A stretch of 64,000 nucleotides of DNA, taken from Pseudomonas sp. M30-35 (GTDB taxonomy: Bacteria > Pseudomonadota > Gammaproteobacteria > Pseudomonadales > Pseudomonadaceae). The DNA is taken from NCBI RefSeq assembly GCF_002163625.1, contig NZ_CP020892.1:4774001-4838000 (forward strand). Reading direction: 5' to 3'. Made by a program: the position numbers and the translations under genes. Under the pieces are notes generated by a model. The model saw only the letters and a program-made list of their open reading frames with translations, made no database searches and had not been told where the DNA came from. Positions within the stretch are counted from its first letter, which is position 1, and the number at the start of each line of letters is the position of its first letter. Shown piece by piece: positions 36,203 to 44,491 of this stretch.

Positions 36203-37084
36203 ATGAGTAACAAGGATGACAACTACAGCCAGGGTGACAAAACCGTCATTCTGAGCCGAGACGGTGGCGCTCCAGCACAAAGCCCGCTGACCGATTTTGC
36301 CACCGCGCCAAAATTCGAACAGCTCGAAGAGCGGATGATTTACGCCGCACGACTGCGGCCATCAGAAAGCTTCAACATCAGCCTCAACCCGCTGGTTGCT
36401 GCTGCTTCGCCATTGCTCTCTGAAGTGGTCAGGCTCAAGCACAGCCATGAGCACGAAGACCTTTCAAGCTTGCATCAGCGCCTGAGCAGCGCAATTCGCT
36501 TGTTCGAACACACCTCGCTCAATGAAGGTGCGGACAACAGCCAGGTCATGGCGGCGCGTTATGTACTGTGCACAGTGCTTGACGAAGCAGTCGTCACAAC
36601 AGCCTGGGGCAATGAAAGCCAGTGGTCGAAAATGAGCCTGCTGAGCAGCTTTCACAACGAGACATTCGGTGGTGAAAAGTTCTTCCTATTGCTTGAGCGC
36701 CTCGCCCGCAACCCGGTCAAACATCTGCCCATGTTGGAGCTGATGTATCTGTGTCTGTCACTCGGTTTTGAAGGCAAATACCGCGTCCTGCCACGCGGCA
36801 TGCTCGAACTGGAAGCGGTACGCGACAGCCTTTACCGGCAAATCCGCCAGTTGCGTGGCGATATTCCACGGGATATCTCACCGCACTGGGAAGGCTTGAA
36901 AGATGCTCGCAATCGCCTTGTGCGGATTGTGCCGTGGTGGATGGTTGCACTGTTCACCGTCATCTCTCTGGGTGTTATGTACAGCGGTTTCGCCTGGGTA
37001 TTGAGCGAGCAACGCGACACCACGCTTGAGCCATTTCAGCAAAATCTACCGACCTCTGCAGCGGTCATGGATGATCCAAAATGA
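36203..37084 (+). CDS. tssL: T6SS inner-membrane protein TssL (DotU-like)
   Basis: Tail-anchored inner-membrane protein. The cytoplasmic DotU domain (about 60-240) shows YVLCTVLDEAVVTTAWGNESQW, LGFEGKYRV and the ending RDSLYRQIRQLRGD. A single membrane helix sits at about 246-268 (WWMVALFTVISLGVMYSG), with a short periplasmic tail and no OmpA-like peptidoglycan-binding domain. The N-terminus KTVILSRDGG is typical of TssL in HSI-2-type loci. It overlaps tssM by 4 bp (ATGA). Confidence 0.95.
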   Translation: MSNKDDNYSQGDKTVILSRDGGAPAQSPLTDFATAPKFEQLEERMIYAARLRPSESFNISLNPLVAAASPLLSEVVRLKHSHEHEDLSSLHQRLSSAIRLFEHTSLNEGADNSQVMAARYVLCTVLDEAVVTTAWGNESQWSKMSLLSSFHNETFGGEKFFLLLERLARNPVKHLPMLELMYLCLSLGFEGKYRVLPRGMLELEAVRDSLYRQIRQLRGDIPRDISPHWEGLKDARNRLVRIVPWWMVALFTVISLGVMYSGFAWVLSEQRDTTLEPFQQNLPTSAAVMDDPK

Positions 37085-40000
37085 AGAGCTTTTTCGGCAA
37101 AGTAGCCGTATTCCTGCGTAAAACATGGGTCTGGAGCCTGTTGCTGGTTCTATTCATTGCCCTGATTGTTTGGTTCGTTGGCCCATTGTTTGCGGTCAAC
37201 GACTACAAATTCTGGGCATCAGCCACCAGCCGTCTGTTAACCATCAGCTTTCTGTTCCTCATTTGGGGACTGACAATGGTGTTCGTCAGCTGGCGAGCGA
37301 CTGCGCAAAAGAAAGCAGATGAAAACGATGAGCAAGCTCAAGAACGCCTGCGCCGCGAAGGTCAGATTAGCGACGAGCAGCACGAGTTGCGCCGCCGTTT
37401 TAAAGACGCACTGCGCACCCTTAAACGCTCGAGCATGTACAAAGGCCGCAGCGAACGCTGGCGCAATGACTTGCCTTGGTACTTGGTTATAGGTCCACAA
37501 GGCAGCGGTAAAACCAGCTTGCTGGATTTTTCCGGGCTCGAGTTCCCGCTCAACCGGGGTGACGCCTCGCGCATGACCAAGAATGTATCCGGCACGCGCT
37601 ACGCTGACTGGTACTTTGCAGAACATGCGGTGCTGATTGATACCGCCGGGCGCTATTTGACTCAGCCAGACCCACAAGTCGACGGCAGCGCCTGGACCAC
37701 CTTGCTCGACTTGCTGCGCAAACGTCGCGCTCGTCCGCTCAATGGCGTGCTGATCAATATTGCGCTGGATGACCTGCAAGGTAAATCTGAACAGGCACTG
37801 GAAACACTCGCACGTCAGACCCGTCAACGCTTACAAGATATTCACCAGCGGCTTGGCGCGGATGTTCCAGTTTATCTGGCCGTCAGCAAAGCCGACAAAG
37901 CGCTTGGTTTCGATGAGTTCTTTGATCAACTGTCCCGCGAAGAAAGCGATCAGGTGCTCGGCGCCAGCTTTCGCAAGGACCAAAACAGCAGCGACACCCC
38001 AGTGGTACGCCGCGAGTTCGAAGCCTTGCTCACGCGCCTCAACAGCCAAGTTATCTTGCGCATGCACCAAGAGCGCGACACCTTGCGCCGCGGCCGTATT
38101 CTCGACTTCCCGCACCAGCTTGGTCAGGTCGGCGAGCGCCTGTGCTTGTTCATTGAACTGGCTTTTAGCGGCAACCGTTATCAGCGCGCCAGCCGCCTGC
38201 GTGGGTTCTATTTCACCAGTGCGCCAGAGCTAGACAGCCAACTTGACGGCATGACCGCAAGCATTGGCGACAACCTTGGCTTGATCAAAAGCGCCCTGCC
38301 GACGTTCCGCAAAGGTCGCACTCGCTTTATCAACCAACTGCTGAGCCGGGTGATCTTTCCTGAGTCAGATTTGGCTGGGCTGGATAAGCGCGAAGTTCGC
38401 CGCATCGACTGGGGTCACCGGCTCATGTACGGCTGCGCAATCGCGTGCCTGGCAATCTTCGGTTTCCTTTGGGCCAATGGCTTCTCGTCTAACTACGGAC
38501 GCCTGGAGCAAGTACGCAGCGTTGCTCAGGACCTGACCCAAGAACAGGCCAAAATAACGCCACAAGATGATGCCCTGCGCATCCTTGGCGCGCTGGATAA
38601 AAGCTACGCGGCAACCCAGGTTTTCCCGCCGATTGATGATGTCTCCTACTTCCAGCGTACAGGTTTGTACCAGGGCGAAGACGTTGACCCGGTGGTGCAA
38701 AGCGCTTATCGCGTAGAGTTGGAGGAGTTGCTGCTACCGCGCGTGGCCCGTCAGCTTGAGGCGCAGATTCGCGCCAACATGGATGACCGCGAGCGACTGC
38801 TCAACAGCTTGCGCGCCTACCTGATGCTCAACCTGGAATCACGCCGTGACCCTGCGTATCTGCAAGACTGGATGGCTGCTGACTGGTCAGTGAGTTATTC
38901 CGGCAATAGCACTGCGCAAAAAAGCTTGAATGATCATTTCTCACGCTTGCTCAGTGGTCCGTTCAAACCGTACTCGCTAAACAGCCAACTGGTTGCACAA
39001 GCGCGACAAATACTGCGCAGTGAATCGCTGGCAAATGTGGTCTATCGCATGCTTCGTGATCAAGCGCGTAGCCTGCCAGAGTATCGCCTGAGCCAAAATC
39101 TGGGCCCACAAGCGCGGCTGTTTATCGGCAGTGATTACACGATTCCCGGTTTCTACACGCAGACGGGTTATCAGAAGATGTTTGTCGCTCAAGGCGGCGA
39201 TCTGGTGCGCAACATCCTGCAGGACAACTGGGTACTCGGCGACGACACGTCAGAAACGCTGAGCGGCAAGGATTTGAGCCGCCTGCTGGTCGAGATGGAG
39301 CAGTTGTACTTCCGCGATTACGCCAACTACTGGAGTGAGGCGCTAGCGAAAATATCCATCCAACCGATATCCAGCACTACGCAAGGCTCACAAGAGTTGG
39401 CCGCACTTACAGCCGCTAACTCGCCACTGGTGCAGTTGCTGGTTGAGGTGCGTGAGAACACCCGTTTTGCGGGCCTTGCCGAAGTTGCAGACGGTGTTGC
39501 AGCGGCAGGTAAAATCAAAGGGGTAAATGGCAAGCTGGGTAAAGCCGCGAAGCTTGCAGCCGCTGCGGCGGAAAAAGCCAAGACCTCGTTGGCCGACAGC
39601 CTGCCAGACACTGCACGCAAAACCCTTCAGCGCCAATTTGAGCCACTGCATCGCTTGCTCGATAAAGAAGGCGGTCCTGGTCCGGAACTGGCAGCGACTC
39701 AACAAGCGCTGAGCGAGCTGCAGATACAACTCAATAGCCTGGCCAATGCCAGCGCACCTGAGCAATCTGCGTTTGAGCAAGCGAAGGGTCGCATGGGCGG
39801 TCGCTCTAATGCGATCGACCAAGTAACTGCTGCCGCCGCGCGACTGCCAATGCCGGTACAGGGTTGGATCCAACCTCTGGCAATGGGCAGTTGGACGCTG
39901 ACGCTGAATGAAGCGTACGGCTACCTCAACAAGCGCTACAAGAACGAATTGTACGGGTCGTACCGCACCTCGCTGCGCAACCGTTACCCGTTCAGTGCTG

Positions 40001-40623
40001 ACAGTGATAGCGACGTTGCAATTGCCGACTTCCGTGAGTTTTTCAAAGCGGATGGTATTGCTCAGGACTTCTTCGACAGCTACCTGAAACCCTTTGTACG
40101 CGGCAGTTCAGGCAAATATCAATTGCGCCGTGTGGATGGCCAAGGCATGCCGATCTCGGGTTCATTCCTGAGACAAATGAGCAACGCTCAAACCATTCGC
40201 CGCAGTTTCTTTGCGGAGAATCCAAACGAGCCTCAGGTGCTGTTTACGCTGGAGCCTTACTCACTGGATTCAAGCCTGGCGCGTGCTGACTTCCGCTTCG
40301 GCGACGAAGACCTTGAGTACCGTCACGGGCCAATCGTGCAAACGTCATTCAGCTGGCCAGCCCAGGCGAATGAAGGCCGCACCAGCTTGGTCCTTGAGGA
40401 GCTTGATGGTCGCCGCGTTGGCATTGAGAAGAATAGCGGACCGTGGTCGCTGTTCCGTCTGCTCGATTTAATGAGTGTCGACTACCACAGCGGCCGCGAT
40501 GTGTTGTTGCTTAAAGCTGATTTGGGTGGCTTGCGTGCGAACTACTTGCTGCACAGCCAGCGCACACCGAACCCATTCGACATCAACATGTTGCGCAGTT
40601 TCAAACTGCCGGCTGCGCTTTGA
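37081..40623 (+). CDS. tssM: T6SS inner-membrane protein TssM (IcmF)
   Basis: Core of the TssJLM membrane complex. Two N-terminal membrane helices (about 13-35 and 45-65) precede a cytoplasmic NTPase-like domain with Walker A GPQGSGKT at about residues 138-145 and a Walker B-like LIDTAGRY. A third helix lies around 445-462 (CAIACLAIFGFLWANGF), then the large periplasmic IcmF region and the C-terminal TssJ-binding part. Length 1180 is usual. Overlaps tssL by 4 bp and abuts stp as TGATG. Walker A is intact, so ATP or GTP use is possible. Confidence 0.96.
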   Translation: MKSFFGKVAVFLRKTWVWSLLLVLFIALIVWFVGPLFAVNDYKFWASATSRLLTISFLFLIWGLTMVFVSWRATAQKKADENDEQAQERLRREGQISDEQHELRRRFKDALRTLKRSSMYKGRSERWRNDLPWYLVIGPQGSGKTSLLDFSGLEFPLNRGDASRMTKNVSGTRYADWYFAEHAVLIDTAGRYLTQPDPQVDGSAWTTLLDLLRKRRARPLNGVLINIALDDLQGKSEQALETLARQTRQRLQDIHQRLGADVPVYLAVSKADKALGFDEFFDQLSREESDQVLGASFRKDQNSSDTPVVRREFEALLTRLNSQVILRMHQERDTLRRGRILDFPHQLGQVGERLCLFIELAFSGNRYQRASRLRGFYFTSAPELDSQLDGMTASIGDNLGLIKSALPTFRKGRTRFINQLLSRVIFPESDLAGLDKREVRRIDWGHRLMYGCAIACLAIFGFLWANGFSSNYGRLEQVRSVAQDLTQEQAKITPQDDALRILGALDKSYAATQVFPPIDDVSYFQRTGLYQGEDVDPVVQSAYRVELEELLLPRVARQLEAQIRANMDDRERLLNSLRAYLMLNLESRRDPAYLQDWMAADWSVSYSGNSTAQKSLNDHFSRLLSGPFKPYSLNSQLVAQARQILRSESLANVVYRMLRDQARSLPEYRLSQNLGPQARLFIGSDYTIPGFYTQTGYQKMFVAQGGDLVRNILQDNWVLGDDTSETLSGKDLSRLLVEMEQLYFRDYANYWSEALAKISIQPISSTTQGSQELAALTAANSPLVQLLVEVRENTRFAGLAEVADGVAAAGKIKGVNGKLGKAAKLAAAAAEKAKTSLADSLPDTARKTLQRQFEPLHRLLDKEGGPGPELAATQQALSELQIQLNSLANASAPEQSAFEQAKGRMGGRSNAIDQVTAAAARLPMPVQGWIQPLAMGSWTLTLNEAYGYLNKRYKNELYGSYRTSLRNRYPFSADSDSDVAIADFREFFKADGIAQDFFDSYLKPFVRGSSGKYQLRRVDGQGMPISGSFLRQMSNAQTIRRSFFAENPNEPQVLFTLEPYSLDSSLARADFRFGDEDLEYRHGPIVQTSFSWPAQANEGRTSLVLEELDGRRVGIEKNSGPWSLFRLLDLMSVDYHSGRDVLLLKADLGGLRANYLLHSQRTPNPFDINMLRSFKLPAAL

Positions 40624-41354
40624 TGCAGAGCGCAGTTAGCCAATGGCGAAGTGTCGCGAGAACCGAGACTGGTAAAGTGCGTGCACGTAATGAAGACGCG
40701 TTTCTGGCAATGCCAGAACGCGGCTTGTGGGTGGTCGCCGACGGTATGGGTGGCCATCAAAACGGCGCGCTCGCCAGTCGTTTGATTGTTGAGCAACTCG
40801 CTGAGTTACCGCATGAATGCGAGCTTGAGGAGCGCCTCAAGCATGTGCGCAAATGCCTTCATGAGTTAAATCGGCGCCTCGGCCAAGAACTGACCGTCAC
40901 CGCTGCGCGCCCTGATGCCGTCATCGGCAGCACAGTGGTCGCGCTGCTGATTGATGGCGAGCGGGCGGCCTGTGTATGGGCTGGCGACAGCCGTTGCTAT
41001 TTGTGGCGCGGCAGTCGGCTTTACCAACTCACTCGCGATCACTCACTCGCACAGCAGTTGATCGACGAGAAAAAGCTCACCGTTGAGCAGGCCAAGTTCC
41101 ATCCGGGCTCGCACGCGCTGACCCGAGCGATTGGCGCGTATGAGGACCTTCAACTCGAGACAATTGAGTTGGATGTGTTCCCCAACGATGCTTTTTTGCT
41201 CTGCAGCGACGGTTTGTATCAAGGCCTGAGCGCCGATGCGATCAGCGCTCAGCTCAATCTGTCATCGCCGCATCTGGCAATTTCTCGCATGTTTGACCAC
41301 GTGCTTGATGGCCCCGCGCGCGACAACCTCAGCGCCGTACTGGTGCGCCAATGA
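40623..41354 (+). CDS. stp: T6SS-associated PP2C-type phosphatase Stp
   Basis: Metal-dependent Ser/Thr phosphatase expected to reverse Stk phosphorylation of Fha and so keep the machine off. PP2C motifs are RARNEDAFL, GLWVVADGMGGHQNG, ACVWAGDSRCYLWR, LTRDHS and the C-terminal DNLSAVLVRQ. The ATG at 40623 shares its A with the tssM stop (TGATG). Length 243. Stk begins 9 bp after its stop. Confidence 0.94.
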   Translation: MQSAVSQWRSVARTETGKVRARNEDAFLAMPERGLWVVADGMGGHQNGALASRLIVEQLAELPHECELEERLKHVRKCLHELNRRLGQELTVTAARPDAVIGSTVVALLIDGERAACVWAGDSRCYLWRGSRLYQLTRDHSLAQQLIDEKKLTVEQAKFHPGSHALTRAIGAYEDLQLETIELDVFPNDAFLLCSDGLYQGLSADAISAQLNLSSPHLAISRMFDHVLDGPARDNLSAVLVRQ

Positions 41355-41363
41355 GGATGGTGA

Positions 41364-42383
41364 ATGACTAGCCAGAATGCCGCCGACAGGCCAGCAGCGC
41401 TCGATGACGAGCCTGACGATCTGACATACTTTGCCTTTGCCGAGAATGCCGCCAAATCGGCACCGGAAAAGGCGCCTGAAGGGTTGAGCGAGGTGTCGGA
41501 AATATTCGGCAATCGCTACACGCTCGAGCGCTTGCTGGGTGTCGGTGGCATGGGCGTTGTCTATCGGGCCAGGGATTTATTGCGCGAGCAATTTGGCGAT
41601 CCGAATCCCTACATTGCGCTAAAAACATTGAGCGATGATTTCGCTGAATACCCTGATGCCAACGCACTGCTGTTCAGTGAGTTTGCACTCACCTCCCGGC
41701 TACAACACGCGCATGTAGTGCGTGTGTTCAGCTTTGATGTGGATATGGCGAGCAAGCGGGCGTTCATCACCCTCGAGTTGTTAAACGGCCCAACTCTGGA
41801 TCAGTTGCTTTGCGACAACCCACACGGGTTGCCATGGGATGAGCTGCGCTCAATTGCAATTCCACTGATCGAAGCGCTGCACTACTCGCACCAACAAGGT
41901 GTGCTTCACGGCGATATAAAACCGAGCAACGTATTACTCGCCGATGATGGTTTGCGCTTATTTGATTACGGCCTGGGCCAGCCAATAGACGGCTTGCTTG
42001 CAGGTTTACCGCGCTTGTCGCGCCGACGCTTCAATGCGTGGACACCGCGCTATGCCGCGCTGGAGTTGATCAACGGCGAACCGCTTACCCCCGCCGCCGA
42101 TATTTATGCTCTCGCCTGCGTGTTGCTTGAGCTCAGCAGCGGTAAGCATCCGTTCCAGCGCCTGAGCGCACGCCAGGCGATGAACATAAAGCTTGATCAA
42201 CAACTGCAGCGCCCCGACCAAATTCCCCAGCGCTGCTGGGATGCGTTGCTCAAGGCGATTGCTTTCGAGGCGCAACACCGCAGCCAGTGCTGCACCGAAT
42301 TACTGCACGCTTTTCAAACGCCCGAGCCTGTGAGACGAACCGGATGGCTTAGTCATTTCTCGTCAAAAGGTGCCAAAGGATGA
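41364..42383 (+). CDS. stk: T6SS-associated Ser/Thr protein kinase Stk
   Basis: Hanks-type kinase (339 residues). The glycine loop is GVGGMGVVYRA (about 58-68), with the lysine in IALKTL and the alpha-C glutamate region LFSEFAL. The catalytic loop is HGDIKPSNVLL: catalytic Asp and Asn are kept but the usual HRD arginine is Gly. The metal motif reads DYG (LFDYGLGQ) instead of DFG. Such non-RD kinases can still be active. A short C-terminal tail has no membrane helix, unlike PpkA. An N-terminal 45-residue acidic extension is present. A decayed copy of codons in its alpha-C region lies at 51807-51894. VgrG follows after 21 bp. Confidence 0.92.
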   Translation: MTSQNAADRPAALDDEPDDLTYFAFAENAAKSAPEKAPEGLSEVSEIFGNRYTLERLLGVGGMGVVYRARDLLREQFGDPNPYIALKTLSDDFAEYPDANALLFSEFALTSRLQHAHVVRVFSFDVDMASKRAFITLELLNGPTLDQLLCDNPHGLPWDELRSIAIPLIEALHYSHQQGVLHGDIKPSNVLLADDGLRLFDYGLGQPIDGLLAGLPRLSRRRFNAWTPRYAALELINGEPLTPAADIYALACVLLELSSGKHPFQRLSARQAMNIKLDQQLQRPDQIPQRCWDALLKAIAFEAQHRSQCCTELLHAFQTPEPVRRTGWLSHFSSKGAKG

Positions 42384-42404
42384 TTACTGCACAAGGAAAC
42401 CGAC

Positions 42405-44450
42405 ATGTTCAATCCGGCCAATGAGACCCATTTCAGCCTGAACATCAAAGACCTGCCTCACGACTTGCAGGTACTTAACTTCACCGGCGTTGAAAGCATT
42501 AGTCAGCCCTATCTTTTGCAGATCGAGGTGGTTAGCGAGCAACCGGATATCGACCTTGAAAGCCTACTCGGCAAGGCCGCATTTCTAGCCTTTACCCCGC
42601 AAGGCGCGGGTATTCACGGCATCATCCAAAGCTTTGCCCAGCGTGAGTCAGGTAAACGCCTGACCCGTTATCAATTGAGTATCGTGCCGCAACTGAGTTA
42701 CTTGGCGCTGCGCACCAACCAGCGTATTTATCAAGCGCTAAGCGTGCCCCAAATCATCAGTGTGGTGCTTGAAGAGCACGGCATTCTCAGCAACAGCTAT
42801 CAATTTCAGTTCGGTCCGACGGTTTATCCGCCCCGCGAATACTGCGTGCAGTACGATGAAACCGACCTGCACTTTATTCAGCGCCTGTGCGAAGAAGAAG
42901 GTATTCATTACCACTTTCAACACAGCCCGGACGCTCACTTGCTGGTGTTTGGTGATGACCAAACCGTGTTCCCCAAGCTTGGCCGGCCCACGGTGTATTT
43001 ACCCGGCAGCGGCATGGTCGCCAAGGAACCGGCAATCCGCCGTTTTGCCATGCGCCAACAAACGCGCAGTAGCCGCGTCACCCAGCGCGACTACAACTTT
43101 GAAACACCGCGCCTGTTGCTTGAGTCTGCCTACAAACAGCCACAGGATGAAGACGCCAAAGCACTTCCAGACCTGGAAGACTACAGCTATCCCGGCCACT
43201 TCAGCGAGCGCGAGCGCGGCAAACACCTGAGCCAACGCGCGGTTGAGCGCCACCGCAGCGACTATCGCTTGGCTGAAGGTAGCAGCGACCAACCCGCCTT
43301 GATCAGCGGTCACTTTTTAGAGATATCCGATCATCCGCGCAACGAATGGAATGATCTGTGGCTGATCCATCAGGTACGCCATGAAGGCAAACAGCCGCAA
43401 GTGCTCGAAGAGTCGATGACTCATGACATTGGCGACGCGGACGACTTCCAACAAGGCTATCGCAATAGCTTTGTCGCAACGCCATGGGATATTCCTTTCC
43501 GCCCCCCGCTGGCGCACCCCAAGGCGCAAGTTCTCGGCAGCCAAACCGCCGTGGTAACAGGCCCGGCGGGCGAAGAGATTCACTGCGACGAGTACGGCCG
43601 CATCAAGGTGCAGTTCCACTGGGACCGTGAAGGCAGCGGTGACGACAAATCCAGTTGCTGGCTACGTGTCGCCTCAAACTGGGCTGGCGACTTATACGGT
43701 GGCATTGCCATCCCCCGCATCGGTATGGAAGTGTTGGTGACCTTTCTTGAGGCAGACCCAGATCAACCCGTGGTCACCGGCTGCCTGTACCACGCAGAAA
43801 ACAATGTGCCTTACGCCCTGCCTGCGAACAAAACCCGCAGCACCTTTAAAACCCAAAGCACGCCGGGCGGTGCGGGTTACAACGAACTGCGTATTGAAGA
43901 CAAAAAGGGCGAAGAACAAATATTCATCCATGCCCAGCGCGACCTCGATGAAAACATCGAACACGACCAGAAAATTCACATCGGCAACGAGCGCCACGAC
44001 ACCGTCGAAGCCAACAGCTTCAGTGAGTTCAAAGCCGAAGAACACGTGACCGTTACCGGCGACCGCAAAGTCGAAGTCAAACCCAACGATCACCTGAGTA
44101 TCGGCGTCAGCCAACACACCCAACTCGGCACCGCCCAACTGACCAAAGCAGGCCGCGAAATCCACCTCAAGGCCGGCCAGAAAATGGTCATCGAAGCAGG
44201 CGTAGAACTCACCCTGCAAGCGGGCGGCAGCTTTATCAAACTCGACCCAAGCGGCATCAGCATGGTTGGCCCAATGATCCGCTTCAACGCCGGCGGCGCT
44301 CCGGGTAAGGGTTCGGGGATTGGAATACTTGCACCCGGCTTACCCGGGGCAGCAGACCAAGACTCGGCTGGTGAGGCGTTAGGCCAAGCACTAAGCCAAA
44401 CGGTTACACCGCTAAAAAAATCCAACCGTTCAATCAATTTTTCAAGTTGA
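42405..44450 (+). CDS. vgrG: T6SS spike protein VgrG
   Basis: Trimeric spike (681 residues) tipped by PAAR and loaded with cargo. The N-terminal gp27-like part (about 1-370) begins FNPANETHFSLNIKDLPHDLQVLNFTG. The gp5-like OB fold (about 375-470) includes EIHCDEYGRIKVQFHWDREG and SCWLRVASNWAGD. The beta-helical needle follows with repeated short motifs and a DUF2345-like end (REIHLKAGQKMVIEAGVELTLQAGGSFIKL). There is no enzymatic C-terminal extension, so cargo is carried separately, most likely the adjacent 880-residue effector. No DUF4123 adaptor gene is present. Confidence 0.96.
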   Translation: MFNPANETHFSLNIKDLPHDLQVLNFTGVESISQPYLLQIEVVSEQPDIDLESLLGKAAFLAFTPQGAGIHGIIQSFAQRESGKRLTRYQLSIVPQLSYLALRTNQRIYQALSVPQIISVVLEEHGILSNSYQFQFGPTVYPPREYCVQYDETDLHFIQRLCEEEGIHYHFQHSPDAHLLVFGDDQTVFPKLGRPTVYLPGSGMVAKEPAIRRFAMRQQTRSSRVTQRDYNFETPRLLLESAYKQPQDEDAKALPDLEDYSYPGHFSERERGKHLSQRAVERHRSDYRLAEGSSDQPALISGHFLEISDHPRNEWNDLWLIHQVRHEGKQPQVLEESMTHDIGDADDFQQGYRNSFVATPWDIPFRPPLAHPKAQVLGSQTAVVTGPAGEEIHCDEYGRIKVQFHWDREGSGDDKSSCWLRVASNWAGDLYGGIAIPRIGMEVLVTFLEADPDQPVVTGCLYHAENNVPYALPANKTRSTFKTQSTPGGAGYNELRIEDKKGEEQIFIHAQRDLDENIEHDQKIHIGNERHDTVEANSFSEFKAEEHVTVTGDRKVEVKPNDHLSIGVSQHTQLGTAQLTKAGREIHLKAGQKMVIEAGVELTLQAGGSFIKLDPSGISMVGPMIRFNAGGAPGKGSGIGILAPGLPGAADQDSAGEALGQALSQTVTPLKKSNRSINFSS

Positions 44451-44491
44451 GCTGCCTGCTCAACTCAATGGATTAAAGCTAGGGATTAGAC

